DNA from: Pseudomonas moorei | Lineage (GTDB): Bacteria > Pseudomonadota > Gammaproteobacteria > Pseudomonadales > Pseudomonadaceae | Assembly: GCF_008801475.1 (NCBI RefSeq) | Contig: NZ_VZPP01000004.1 | Span: 248,001-312,000 of the forward strand | DNA length: 64,000 nucleotides | Reading direction: 5' to 3' | In this document: positions 7,818 through 16,583 of the stretch, piece by piece | Layout of the letters: each line of letters begins with the position of its first letter | Numbering within the stretch: the first letter of the stretch is position 1 | Program-made: the position numbers and the translations under genes | Notes under the pieces: model-generated | What the model was told of the DNA's origin: nothing | What the model saw: the letters and a program-made list of their open reading frames with translations, nothing else | Databases searched by the model: none

Positions 7818-8408
7818 TCAAATCAGATCGCGAGTCAGCGCGAGGGTGGCGAAGTTGTCCGCCATGATCGCCATTTCGGTCTGCTGGACGTGCTCGGCGC
7901 TCAGGACGCCGCCCTTGTAGGGCAAGTCGCGGGTGGCACAGGCGTCTTCCACCAGGGTGCAACGGAAGCCCAGGTTCTTCGCGGCGCGTACGGTGGTGCT
8001 GACGCTGGAATGGCTCATGAAACCGCAGACGATCAAGTCGAGGGCGCCAAGATCCTGCAGGCGTTTTTCAAGCGGGGTGCCGTGGAACGCGCTCGGCAGC
8101 AATTTGCCGATGATGGTTTCGTCGCCCTGTGGTTCGAGCCCCGGGATGAATTCACCGCGCTCGCCTTGTGGGTCGAACAGGCCACCGACGGTGCCGAGGT
8201 GGCGTACATGCACGATCGGGCGGCCGGCGGCACGGGCCGCGGCCAGCAATTGCTTGATGTTCGCGACGGCAGCGTCCATGCCGCTCAGGGCCAATGGACC
8301 GCTGAGGTATTCTTTCTGGGCATCGATGATCACAAGTGTCGCGTGGCTCAGATTGGCTGCTGCGTAACCGCGGCCGCTGAGTTGAAACATCGTTTTTGGA
8401 ACGGACAT
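7818..8408 (-). CDS. Isochorismatase-like hydrolase lacking the catalytic cysteine
   Basis: 196-residue member of the isochorismatase/nicotinamidase-like cysteine hydrolase superfamily. LVIIDAQKEYLSG supplies the catalytic Asp (about 29) and IIGKLLPSAFHGT the Lys (about 102). In the CGxxTxxCV motif the protein reads CGFMSHSSVSTTV, so Ser135 stands where the nucleophilic Cys normally is. The enzyme may therefore be altered, a serine hydrolase or non-catalytic. The start has an AAAGGAG site 8 nt upstream; upstream in-frame sequence is not family-like. Confidence 0.85.
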   Translation of the reverse strand: MSVPKTMFQLSGRGYAAANLSHATLVIIDAQKEYLSGPLALSGMDAAVANIKQLLAAARAAGRPIVHVRHLGTVGGLFDPQGERGEFIPGLEPQGDETIIGKLLPSAFHGTPLEKRLQDLGALDLIVCGFMSHSSVSTTVRAAKNLGFRCTLVEDACATRDLPYKGGVLSAEHVQQTEMAIMADNFATLALTRDLI

Positions 8409-8647
8409 TCTGGGGCTCCTTTGAGTGGGGCTTTTGCGACATTCTCCTCTGGCTGAGCGCTTCTGTGAATCGCTACCATCGCAGGCACCGTCGTTACTGG
8501 CGTGCAGCGTTGTCAAGTGGGCCGTTTTGTTCAACCCCAAGCGGAAAAAAGAGAAGGGTCCTACATTTGCACCGGTGGTTTTCCTGCGTCGTCGCGACGG
8601 CGTTTGGCTGATAGAATCGCCCGTCGATTTTTCTGGAGTTTGCCGTC

Positions 8648-9556
8648 GTGATCACTTCCCGCCTTCGTACCCTGCGTGACCATATCCGTTGGGCCGTCAG
8701 TCGCTTCCATGGGGAGGATCTGTTTTTCGGCCATGGCACTGACAATGCCTGGGACGAAGCCCGTCAACTGGTGTTGGGCGCGCTGCATCTGCCGTGGGAA
8801 ATCTCCGATAGCTACCTGGACTGCAATCTGGAAGAAGACGAAATCGTCCATTTGCAGCACCTGCTCAAGCGCCGGATCGAAAAACGCGTGCCGACTGCTT
8901 ACCTGCTGGGTGAAGCCTGGTTCTGCGGCATGTCGTTCATTGTCGATGAGCGCGTGCTGATCCCGCGTTCGCCGATTGGCGAGCTGATCGAAAACCGCTT
9001 CACTCCCTGGCTGGCCCACGAGCCTGCGCGAATTCTCGACCTGTGCACCGGCTCCGGTTGCATCGGTATCGCCTGCGCCTATGAGTTCCAGAATGCCGAA
9101 GTGGTACTGGCCGACCTGTCGTTCGAAGCGCTGGAGGTGGCGAACCAGAACATCGAGCGTCACGGTGTCGATGAACGGGTCTACACCGTGCAGGGTGATG
9201 GTTTCGACGGTTTGCCGGGGCAGCGTTTCGACCTGATCGTGTCAAACCCGCCTTATGTCGATGCCGAAGACTTCGCCGACATGCCTGACGAATACCAGCA
9301 TGAACCGGAGCTGGGCCTGGCCTGCGGCGAGGATGGTTTGAATCTGGTACGGCGCATGCTCGCCGAAGCGGCCGATCACCTGACCGAGAAGGGGTTGTTG
9401 ATCGTCGAGGTGGGCAACAGCCAGGTACACGTCGAGGCGTTGTACCCTGAAGTCGATTTCGCCTGGCTGGAATTCGAGCGCGGCGGGCATGGGGTGTTCA
9501 TGCTGTCGGCAGAACAGTGCCGGAATCATCAGGCGCTATTCGCCTCCCGCGTCTGA
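8648..9556 (+). CDS. prmB: Ribosomal protein uL3 N5-glutamine methyltransferase
   Basis: SAM-dependent methyltransferase that methylates a glutamine of ribosomal protein L3 during 50S assembly. 302 residues, GTG start. Motif [18 protein letters not shown] lies near residue 130, and the N5-glutamine methyltransferase signature SNPPYV near residue 199. The N-terminal helical domain and the [13 protein letters not shown] segment separate PrmB from the release-factor enzyme PrmC. It stands upstream of the hypothetical gene/hydrolase/aroC group, an order I recall from other Pseudomonas genomes. A REPIN follows. Confidence 0.94.
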   Translation: MITSRLRTLRDHIRWAVSRFHGEDLFFGHGTDNAWDEARQLVLGALHLPWEISDSYLDCNLEEDEIVHLQHLLKRRIEKRVPTAYLLGEAWFCGMSFIVDERVLIPRSPIGELIENRFTPWLAHEPARILDLCTGSGCIGIACAYEFQNAEVVLADLSFEALEVANQNIERHGVDERVYTVQGDGFDGLPGQRFDLIVSNPPYVDAEDFADMPDEYQHEPELGLACGEDGLNLVRRMLAEAADHLTEKGLLIVEVGNSQVHVEALYPEVDFAWLEFERGGHGVFMLSAEQCRNHQALFASRV

Positions 9557-9561
9557 TCCTT

Positions 9562-9665
9562 GTGTGGGAGCAAGCTTGCTCGCGATGGACGTCAACGATA
9601 ACGCGTGTTTTCTGGTTAAACACATCGCTCTCAAGTTCATCGCGAGCAAGCTCGCTCCTACAAGG
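9562..9665. repeat. REPIN
   Basis: TGTGGGAGCAAGCTTGCTCGCGATGG and its inverse partner CATCGCGAGCAAGCTCGCTCCTACA, with the recurring spacer start ACGTCAACGATAACGCG. Confidence 0.9.
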
Positions 9666-9685
9666 GGCGCCGTGGTCTCAGACCA

Positions 9686-10477
9686 TCAACGGTGCGTCGC
9701 AATCCAGATCAACAAGCCCGCCTGAAACACCGCAAACGCCACCAGGCAGGTGATGGTGAAGCGCAGCCCGGCGTCTTCGCGTTTGTACTTGCTGACTTTT
9801 TCTTCGTGTTTCTTGAGTTTGACTTCCTGCTCGGCCAGGTTGTGCTCGGCTTGCTGGAGCATTTGCGCCGCCTCGAGAATTTCCACGACCTGCAATTTTT
9901 CCGTGTTCCAGTCACCCGACAGGTCGCCGACCTGGACTGCCTTCACGCTGCCCTTCAAATGTTGGGCGTCGGCGTAAACCACGTCGAAACCGTGTACTCG
10001 CAAAAAGTGGTCGCGACGCAGGCGGGTGTCTTCGTTCAGCGCGTCCTTGTTGTTCAGGTCAGTGCCGTCGACGGTGTAGCCGGGCCATCTCTTCTTCGCC
10101 CAGGTAATGCCCTGGGCCGCCATGAAACGACCGATACCGCGGTTCAGCGGTTCGATTTGCAGGCCGCTGTCGGGCCCGAAATGCACACGCTTTTCGCTGT
10201 GGTCGACCCACACGTCGAGCTGATTCTGTTCCTTGCGCACGCGTTGACCGGGCAGGGTGATGTTCATGCGCATCAGGCTGCGCTGCTTGTCGTTGCGCTC
10301 GGCATAACCGAACTCGACAAAGCGCAGGGGGCGCCCGCCGGTATTGCGGTCGGTCTGCAACGGCGCCAGACGGAGCATCTTGTGGTGCTCGACGCGGACG
10401 TCCGCCCAAGGCAGCTCGACCACTGGCGGTGTGTCTTGTTCAGCGGTGGTGTCGGGTGAAGTCTGGGTATCAGTCAT
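9686..10477 (-). CDS. Unknown C-tail-anchored protein with coiled coil
   Basis: 263 residues, not recognised as a named family. An N-terminal soluble part (PWADVRVEHHKMLRLAPLQ through the aromatic-rich GRFMAAQGITWAKKRWPGY) is followed by a charged, heptad-like stretch (about residues 200-236, rich in E, K and Q) and a single C-terminal membrane helix ending LLIWIATHR. This predicts a cytosolic domain tethered to the inner membrane by its tail. It lies convergent to prmB and in the same orientation as the next hydrolase gene. Confidence 0.75.
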   Translation of the reverse strand: MTDTQTSPDTTAEQDTPPVVELPWADVRVEHHKMLRLAPLQTDRNTGGRPLRFVEFGYAERNDKQRSLMRMNITLPGQRVRKEQNQLDVWVDHSEKRVHFGPDSGLQIEPLNRGIGRFMAAQGITWAKKRWPGYTVDGTDLNNKDALNEDTRLRRDHFLRVHGFDVVYADAQHLKGSVKAVQVGDLSGDWNTEKLQVVEILEAAQMLQQAEHNLAEQEVKLKKHEEKVSKYKREDAGLRFTITCLVAFAVFQAGLLIWIATHR

Positions 10478-10616
10478 AACGGCGAGATCCTGTCCAAGCT
10501 CTGCTTGTCGCCAGCCAGTGCGCTGGCGACAAAGGCTTATCGGCCGTTTTTTTCAGGACTGGAGGGCCAGGGGACGTTCTCGACCGGTTTTCACGCCACG
10601 TTGTCGCCTAAAGCGC

Positions 10617-11570
10617 TCAACTGGCGCGAAGTCCGTCAATAAACCCGAGGATTCGAGTGCCCAGTTCTGCCGCCAGGGGCAATTGCGGATCCTTATAGGA
10701 AGCCAATTGCCGTTTCACGTCGTTGGGCACGATGCGCATGACGTGGTTCATGCCTTCGATCACTGCCAGTTCGGCGTCCGGTTTGGCGGCCTTGAGCATT
10801 CTGGCGTCATTGACGCCGACCTGGATATCGTTGCTGCCCTGGATGATCAGCGCCGGCATTTTCAACTTCGCGAACGCCGCCGCAGGGTCCTGGCGGAACA
10901 GCGAAATCAGGTACGGCTGCACGCTCGGGCGAAATATTGCCTGCAAGGGCGGTGGCACGTTGTCGTCGGTCTTCCCGGCCTTGAGGCTGTCGAGCAGTTC
11001 GTTACTGCGCAGCATCAGTGGAGGTGGCAGGTGATTGCTCAGTTGTTGGCGCACCACTTGATCGATCGGCCGCGCGCTGCCGGACAAGGAAATCACCGCG
11101 GCCGCATCGACACTCGGTGCCGCGAGGCTGGCGATCAAGGCGCCCTCGCTGTGCCCCAGCAAAATCAGCTGGCCGAAGCGTGGATCGGCCTTGAGCTTCT
11201 GGCCCCAGGCTTCAGCATCGGAAACATAGGCCTCCAGCGTCAGATTGCGTTCATCGGGGGTCGCCGCCAGGCTCGCCGCAACGCCGCGTTTGTCGTAACG
11301 CACACTGGCGATGTTGTGTTTGGCCAGCACCCAGGCCAAGCGTTTCAGGCTGTCGTTGCGCCCGCCGTCGGGGTTGTTGCCGTCACGATCGGTTGGGCCG
11401 GAGCCGGAAATGATCAGGACAACTGGCACAGGGGTGTCGGACTTGGGCAGCAACAGCGAGCCGAAAAGCTCGCCGTTGCCGGTATCCAGCGTGATCGGCC
11501 TTTGCAGGACGGAGGCCTGGACGAAACCGGTAAACAGGGTAAGGCTCAAGGCTAGAACTCGCAGCATCAT
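10617..11570 (-). CDS. Secreted/periplasmic alpha/beta hydrolase
   Basis: 317-residue serine hydrolase with a signal peptide ([20 protein letters not shown]). The nucleophile elbow is GHSEG (Ser141), the oxyanion region is [12 protein letters not shown], and the C-terminal His is in GMNHVMR; an acid is likely in [10 protein letters not shown]. This pattern matches the YqiA-unrelated, acyl-peptidase-like esterases common next to aroC in Pseudomonas. Substrate unknown. The start could be either of two adjacent ATGs; no strong ribosome site is present. It is divergent from aroC. Confidence 0.85.
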   Translation of the reverse strand: MMLRVLALSLTLFTGFVQASVLQRPITLDTGNGELFGSLLLPKSDTPVPVVLIISGSGPTDRDGNNPDGGRNDSLKRLAWVLAKHNIASVRYDKRGVAASLAATPDERNLTLEAYVSDAEAWGQKLKADPRFGQLILLGHSEGALIASLAAPSVDAAAVISLSGSARPIDQVVRQQLSNHLPPPLMLRSNELLDSLKAGKTDDNVPPPLQAIFRPSVQPYLISLFRQDPAAAFAKLKMPALIIQGSNDIQVGVNDARMLKAAKPDAELAVIEGMNHVMRIVPNDVKRQLASYKDPQLPLAAELGTRILGFIDGLRAS

Positions 11571-11699
11571 CACGCCATCATGAACGAAGATGCCGTTTGG
11601 ACTCGCCGGCACCCGGAAGGTTCGAGGATGAACTACTTGGGTAGCCTGCGTATACTGGCGCGCATTACGTATTCAGGTTCATTTCACGGAGCGTCCTGC

Positions 11700-12791
11700 A
11701 TGTCCGGCAATACCTACGGCAAGCTGTTCACTGTCACCACCGCTGGCGAAAGCCATGGTCCGGCGTTGGTCGCCATTGTCGATGGCTGCCCGCCGGGCCT
11801 TGAGATTTCGCTGGAAGATCTGCAGCGCGATCTCGACCGGCGCAAGCCTGGCACCAGTCGCCACACCACCCAGCGCCAGGAAGCCGACGAAGTCGAAATC
11901 CTCTCCGGCGTGTTCGAAGGTCGTACCACCGGTTGCTCGATCGGTCTGCTGATCCGCAACACCGACCAGAAGTCCAAGGACTACTCGGCGATCAAGGACC
12001 TGTTCCGCCCGGCCCACGCCGACTACACCTACCACCATAAATACGGCGAGCGCGATTACCGTGGCGGTGGCCGCAGTTCGGCCCGTGAAACCGCCATGCG
12101 CGTTGCCGCTGGCGCGATCGCGAAAAAATACCTGGCGACCCAGGGCATCGTCATTCGCGGCTACATGAGCCAGCTCGGTCCGATCGAAATCCCGTTCAAG
12201 ACCTGGGACTCGGTCGAGCAGAACGCTTTCTTCAGCCCGGACCCGGACAAAGTGCCGGAGCTGGAAGCCTATATGGACCAGTTGCGCCGCGACCAGGATT
12301 CGGTCGGCGCCAAGATCACCGTGGTCGCCGAAGGCGTGATGCCGGGCCTCGGCGAGCCGATTTTCGATCGCCTCGACGCGGAACTGGCCCATGCGCTGAT
12401 GAGCATCAATGCGGTCAAGGGCGTGGAAATCGGCGCCGGTTTCGCCAGCGTCGCCCAGCGTGGCACCGAGCATCGCGATGAAATGACCCCGCAAGGTTTC
12501 CTCAGCAACAACGCTGGCGGCATTCTCGGTGGCATCTCTTCCGGCCAGCCGATCGTCGCGCACCTGGCCCTGAAGCCAACATCCAGCATCACCACGCCGG
12601 GCCGTTCGATCGACATCCATGGCAACCCGGTGGACGTTATCACCAAGGGCCGTCACGACCCGTGCGTCGGCATTCGCGCCACGCCGATTGCCGAAGCGAT
12701 GATGGCCATCGTGTTGATGGATCACCTGCTGCGTCACCGTGGGCAGAACGCCGATGTGCGCGTGAGCACCCCGGTGCTGGGTCAGCTTTAA
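11700..12791 (+). CDS. aroC: Chorismate synthase
   Basis: Last enzyme of the shikimate pathway, FMN-dependent, converting EPSP to chorismate in the cytosol. 363 residues, full length. Begins [20 protein letters not shown], the classic AroC signature, with the later signatures [20 protein letters not shown] and [17 protein letters not shown]. The ATG at 11700 was chosen because upstream in-frame codons precede the conserved N-terminus. TATACT about 45 bp upstream may be the -10. Chorismate feeds pabB, found at 44-45.5 kb. Confidence 0.98.
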   Translation: MSGNTYGKLFTVTTAGESHGPALVAIVDGCPPGLEISLEDLQRDLDRRKPGTSRHTTQRQEADEVEILSGVFEGRTTGCSIGLLIRNTDQKSKDYSAIKDLFRPAHADYTYHHKYGERDYRGGGRSSARETAMRVAAGAIAKKYLATQGIVIRGYMSQLGPIEIPFKTWDSVEQNAFFSPDPDKVPELEAYMDQLRRDQDSVGAKITVVAEGVMPGLGEPIFDRLDAELAHALMSINAVKGVEIGAGFASVAQRGTEHRDEMTPQGFLSNNAGGILGGISSGQPIVAHLALKPTSSITTPGRSIDIHGNPVDVITKGRHDPCVGIRATPIAEAMMAIVLMDHLLRHRGQNADVRVSTPVLGQL

Positions 12792-12819
12792 TGGCTGACC
12801 TGATAGCCGCTGCAGTCTG

Positions 12820-13971
12820 ATGGCTGCGGCGGCGCTGCCGTACTGGCGGCTTTCCAGTTTCTATCTGTTCTATTTCGCCTTGCTCGGTTCGACGGCGCCG
12901 TTCCTGGCGCTGTACTTCGATCACCTGGGGTTTTCCGCTGCGCGCATCGGCGAGCTGGTGGCGATCCCGATGCTGATGCGATGCGTGGCGCCGAACATCT
13001 GGGGCTGGCTGGGGGATTACACCGGCCGGCGACTGGCCATCGTGCGATTCGGCGCGGTCTGCACGCTGCTGACCTTTTCGCTGATTTTCGTCAGCAAGAC
13101 CTACGCCTGGCTGGCGATGGTCATGGCCTTGCATGCGTTCTTCTGGCACGCCGTGTTGCCGCAATTCGAGGTCATCACCCTCGCACATCTGCAGGGCCAG
13201 ACGTCGCGCTACAGCCAGATTCGCCTGTGGGGCTCCATCGGTTTCATCATCACCGTGGTCGCGCTGGGCCGGTTGTTCGAATGGCTGAGTCTGGACATCT
13301 ACCCGGCGGCGCTGGTGCTGATCATGGCCGGGATCGTGCTCAGCAGCCTGTGGGTGCCGAACGCGCAACCGGCGCCGGGCCACCGGGTAGTGGGGGAGGG
13401 ATTCCTCAAGCAGCTGCGCAGCCCCGGCGTGCTGGCTTTTTACGCGTGCGTGGCGCTGATGCAGATGAGCCATGGTCCGTACTACACGTTTCTGACCTTG
13501 CACCTCGAGCGATTGGGTTACAGCCGCGGGGTGATCGGCATGCTCTGGGCTGTCGGTGTGGTGGCCGAGGTGCTGATGTTCATGGCCATGAGCAGAATCC
13601 TTGCGCGCTTCTCGTTGCGCCGGGTGCTGCTGGCGAGTTTTCTGCTGGCGGCGTTGCGATGGTTGTTGCTGGGGTCGCTGGCCGAGTTTCTCTGGGTATT
13701 GTTGTTTGCCCAAGTGCTGCACGCGGCGACATTCGGCAGCTTTCACGCCGCTGCCATTTCATTCGTGCAACGTAGCTTCGGTGCGCGCCAACAAGGCCAG
13801 GGCCAGGCGTTGTACGCCGCGTTGGCCGGGACCGGCGGCGCCTTGGGCGCGTTGTACTCCGGCTACAGCTGGAACGTCCTGGGCGCCGCATTGACCTTTA
13901 GTATTGCCAGCCTCGCAGCCCTGGCGGCTGCCGTTATCATTGCCACGTGCATGCAAGAGGACAGGCCATGA
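12820..13971 (+). CDS. MFS transporter (HcaT/MFS_1-like)
   Basis: 383-residue, 12-helix major facilitator of the MFS_1-like group (relatives include the phenylpropionate carrier HcaT). The N-terminus PYWRLSSFYLFYFALLGS and the loop GWLGDYTGRRLAIVRFG (the MFS motif A region) are typical. It starts 28 bp after aroC and its stop overlaps the mtnB start by 4 nt, so it is cotranscribed with the methionine-salvage genes. This position suggests transport of a thio-ribose or related compound, but the substrate is not shown by sequence. Confidence 0.88.
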   Translation: MAAAALPYWRLSSFYLFYFALLGSTAPFLALYFDHLGFSAARIGELVAIPMLMRCVAPNIWGWLGDYTGRRLAIVRFGAVCTLLTFSLIFVSKTYAWLAMVMALHAFFWHAVLPQFEVITLAHLQGQTSRYSQIRLWGSIGFIITVVALGRLFEWLSLDIYPAALVLIMAGIVLSSLWVPNAQPAPGHRVVGEGFLKQLRSPGVLAFYACVALMQMSHGPYYTFLTLHLERLGYSRGVIGMLWAVGVVAEVLMFMAMSRILARFSLRRVLLASFLLAALRWLLLGSLAEFLWVLLFAQVLHAATFGSFHAAAISFVQRSFGARQQGQGQALYAALAGTGGALGALYSGYSWNVLGAALTFSIASLAALAAAVIIATCMQEDRP

Positions 13972-14594
13972 GCCTTACCCGTGAACACCTCGCCCGGGAA
14001 ATCATCGACGCCGGACGTTTTCTGTATGGCCGCGGCTGGTCGCCCGCCACCAGCAGCAATTATTCGACCCGCCTGTCGCCAACCGAAGTGCTGTTGACGG
14101 TGTCGGGCAAGCACAAGGGCCAATTGGGCCTGGACGATATGCTGGCCACGGATCTGTCCGGCAACAGTCTGGAGCCCGGCAAGAAGCCGTCCGCCGAAAC
14201 CCTGCTGCACACTCAGCTCTACAGCTGGCGCCCGGAGATCGGCGCGGTGTTGCACACTCATTCGGTGAACGCCACGGTGCTGTCGCGCCTGACGCCTGAA
14301 GACTTCATCGATTTCGAAGATTACGAACTGCAAAAAGCCTTCAGTGGCGTGACCACCCACGAGACGCGGGTGCGGGTGCCGATTTTTGATAACGATCAGG
14401 ACATTGCGCGCCTCGCCGCCAAGGTGCAGCCTTGGCTCGACGCTCATCCCGATTGTGTCGGCTACCTGATTCGCGGCCATGGTCTCTACACCTGGGGCGC
14501 GCGCATGAGCGACGCCCTGCGGCAGATCGAGGCCTTTGAATTCTTGTTCGAGTGCGAGTTGAAAACCCGCTCGCTCTCTAACCGTAAAGCATGA
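13968..14594 (+). CDS. mtnB: Methylthioribulose-1-phosphate dehydratase
   Basis: Zinc-dependent class II aldolase-fold enzyme that dehydrates 5-methylthioribulose 1-phosphate to the diketone in methionine salvage. 208 residues. Zinc-binding histidines are in GAVLHTHSVNATVL and the late IRGHGLYTWG; the N-terminal SPATSSNYSTRLS is the substrate-loop signature. ATG chosen at the 4-nt overlap with the MFS stop, with an AGGA site upstream. Operon with mtnD and mtnC follows. Confidence 0.95.
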   Translation: MSLTREHLAREIIDAGRFLYGRGWSPATSSNYSTRLSPTEVLLTVSGKHKGQLGLDDMLATDLSGNSLEPGKKPSAETLLHTQLYSWRPEIGAVLHTHSVNATVLSRLTPEDFIDFEDYELQKAFSGVTTHETRVRVPIFDNDQDIARLAAKVQPWLDAHPDCVGYLIRGHGLYTWGARMSDALRQIEAFEFLFECELKTRSLSNRKA

Positions 14595-14613
14595 ACCGTT
14601 TAGGAGTTGCCTG

Positions 14614-15159
14614 ATGAGCAGCCTGTCCGTCTACCACGTCTCAAGCCCTGACATTCCAAACAAGGTGCTGACCCATTTCGAAGACATCGCCTCGACCCTG
14701 GCCGAGCAGGGCGTGCGGTTTGATCGCTGGCAAGCGGCGGCGAAGATCCAGCCGGGCGCCAGTCAGGAAGAAGTGATCGCCGCTTATCAAGAGCAGATTG
14801 ACCGGCTGATGACCGAGCGCGGTTACATCACAGTCGACGTAATCAGCCTGAGCAGCGATCACCCGCAAAAAGCCGAATTGCGCGCCAAATTCCTTGATGA
14901 GCACCGTCATGCCGAGGATGAAGTGCGCTTTTTCGTCGCCGGCCGTGGCTTGTTCACCCTGCACATCGACGATTACGTCTACGCCGTGCTCTGCGAAAAA
15001 AACGACCTGATCTCGGTGCCCGCCGGTACCAGGCACTGGTTCGACATGGGCGAGCATCCGCATTTCGTCGCGATTCGCCTGTTCAACAACCCGGAAGGCT
15101 GGGTGGCCAATTTCACCGGCGATGACATCGCTGGCCGCTTCCCGCGTCTTGAGGATTGA
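14614..15159 (+). CDS. mtnD: Acireductone dioxygenase
   Basis: Cupin metalloenzyme that oxidises the acireductone intermediate to the 2-keto precursor of methionine plus formate (Fe form). 181 residues. Metal ligands are in [16 protein letters not shown] (H-x-H-x4-E type) and the second-site His in [11 protein letters not shown]. It starts 19 nt after mtnB behind an AGGAG site and ends just before mtnC. Confidence 0.96.
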   Translation: MSSLSVYHVSSPDIPNKVLTHFEDIASTLAEQGVRFDRWQAAAKIQPGASQEEVIAAYQEQIDRLMTERGYITVDVISLSSDHPQKAELRAKFLDEHRHAEDEVRFFVAGRGLFTLHIDDYVYAVLCEKNDLISVPAGTRHWFDMGEHPHFVAIRLFNNPEGWVANFTGDDIAGRFPRLED

Positions 15160-15163
15160 AACG

Positions 15164-15865
15164 ATGCCGATCAAAGCAATTCTCACCGACATCGAAGGCA
15201 CCACCAGCGCGGTGAGTTTTGTGTTTGACGTGCTGTTCCCCTATGCCGCGAAACACCTGCCCGATTTTGTCCGTCAGAACGCCGGGCGCAACGACGTCGC
15301 CGAACAACTGGCCAGCGTGCGCCGCGACAGCAACGAGCCGGATGCCGACGTCGAGCGGGTGATCGGGATTCTGCTGGGCTGGATTGCCGAAGACCGCAAG
15401 GCCACGCCGCTCAAGGCCTTGCAAGGGATGGTGTGGGCGCAGGGTTATCAGGCTGGTCAGTTGAAAGGTCATGTGTACCCGGACGCCGTCGAAGCGCTGA
15501 AACGCTGGCATCAGGATGGTTATCAACTGTTTGTGTATTCCTCGGGCTCGATCCAGGCCCAGCGCCTGATTTTCGGTTGCTCGGAGGCAGGGGATTTGAC
15601 GCCGCTGTTCAGCGGCTACTTCGACACCACATCAGGACCCAAGCGCGAAGCGCAGTCCTACACCCGCATCACCCAGGCCATTGGCGTGCAAGCCTCGCAG
15701 GTTCTGTTTCTGTCGGACATCGTCGAAGAGCTGAATGCGGCGCGCACAGCGGGGATGGCCACGTGCGGACTGGCCCGTGAGGGCGGGGCTTTGGCGGGGC
15801 ATGTCACGGTGGACAGTTTTGCGCGGATCGATCCCGCTTCGTTCCAGGCCACACATAACCCGTAG
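15164..15865 (+). CDS. mtnC: Enolase-phosphatase E1
   Basis: HAD-superfamily bifunctional enolase-phosphatase that makes the acireductone used by MtnD. 233 residues. HAD motif I is [15 protein letters not shown]; motif [15 protein letters not shown]; motif III around GPKREAQSY; motif [19 protein letters not shown]. The start lies 4 nt after the mtnD stop. The stop codon TAG is formed by the GTAGGAGC sequence of the adjoining REPIN. mtnA, needed for the pathway, is not in this window. Confidence 0.95.
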   Translation: MPIKAILTDIEGTTSAVSFVFDVLFPYAAKHLPDFVRQNAGRNDVAEQLASVRRDSNEPDADVERVIGILLGWIAEDRKATPLKALQGMVWAQGYQAGQLKGHVYPDAVEALKRWHQDGYQLFVYSSGSIQAQRLIFGCSEAGDLTPLFSGYFDTTSGPKREAQSYTRITQAIGVQASQVLFLSDIVEELNAARTAGMATCGLAREGGALAGHVTVDSFARIDPASFQATHNP

Positions 15866-15948
15866 GAGCCAGCCTGCTGGCGATGGACCGTTAACCAGAC
15901 CACACGCGTCATCGTTGACGACCATCGCGAGCAGGCTCGCTCCTACAG
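15861..15948. repeat. REPIN supplying the mtnC stop codon
   Basis: CGTAGGAGCCAGCCTGCTGGCGATGG and inverse CCATCGCGAGCAGGCTCGCTCCTACAG. The TAG of the first arm is the mtnC stop. The spacer carries CGTCATCGTTGACG, the reverse complement of the spacer motif in several other REPINs here. Confidence 0.9.
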
Positions 15949-15960
15949 TTGTTTCAGGCT

Positions 15961-16239
15961 TTACAGCGAATGATAGGTTGGCAAGGCAAACCGCTGCTGG
16001 CTCTGGAGCATCGAGATTTGCGGCAATTCGCTGGCCTGTTCGGCGAGGTCTCGGCGAATCGCGCTGATGACCCACGACAGTTGATCGCCGTTGTGCAATT
16101 GCTGGTAGGAAATCGAGCGCTTGAACACTTTGTCTTCGCCACCGCGCAGGGTCAGCAGAATCCCGCCGTCAGGTCGTGCCTGGGTGGTGACTTCGAAGTT
16201 GGAGAACAAGGACGAAAATTTTTCTTGGATCAGGCTCAT
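15961..16239 (-). CDS. DUF3509-type small protein
   Basis: 92 residues starting MSLIQEKFSSLFSNFEVTTQ, a Pseudomonas-restricted small protein family annotated DUF3509. It is soluble with no membrane segment, and the pattern of alternating beta strands (GGILLTLRGGEDKVFKRSIS) fits a small beta-rich domain. Function unknown. The start has a GGAG site 9 nt upstream. Divergent from the acyl-CoA synthetase gene. Confidence 0.8.
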   Translation of the reverse strand: MSLIQEKFSSLFSNFEVTTQARPDGGILLTLRGGEDKVFKRSISYQQLHNGDQLSWVISAIRRDLAEQASELPQISMLQSQQRFALPTYHSL

Positions 16240-16583
16240 GTCTTTCGGCTCCGTTAGCTCTGGAATGGCAAGCATGAGGAGGTAGTTGCAGTGATTGTGC
16301 CAGTACGCCAATTAACTAAAATTCTATATAAATCAGTAAGTTAAGATTTTTACTGATTTATTCTTCCGTGCAATTTGCATGAATGGCCATCGTGCATCCT
16401 GCATTTTGCGTGGTCGTCGGCGATTCGATGGAACCATTGCGCGTGCAGATGCTCATGATTTCCAACATCGCTGTGGCGGATACAAAACATTTCAAAAACC
16501 GCGTGTACAGCTCAAGAACCGTTGACGTATTTTCGGGCTCAATCAACGCCGCCCGACAATAAGAAGACAGAACGGGAGCAATC
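16240..16583. other. AT-rich divergent intergenic region
   Basis: 344 bp without a credible gene, between divergent DUF3509 and acyl-CoA synthetase genes. It carries a perfect 12-bp inverted repeat (separate entry) in a markedly AT-rich segment. No clear promoter could be assigned. Confidence 0.6.
16328..16361. promoter_or_regulatory. Perfect 12-bp inverted repeat, operator candidate
   Basis: ATAAATCAGTAA and TTACTGATTTAT separated by 10 nt. It has no GC-rich stem or T run on either strand that would mark a terminator; the location between divergent genes favours a protein-binding site. Confidence 0.45.

Noticed and set aside
7811..7825. TTGAACGTCGATCAA as an Anr box
   Set aside because: It is 15 bp long rather than 14 and lies at the 3' end of a gene, so position and spacing are wrong.
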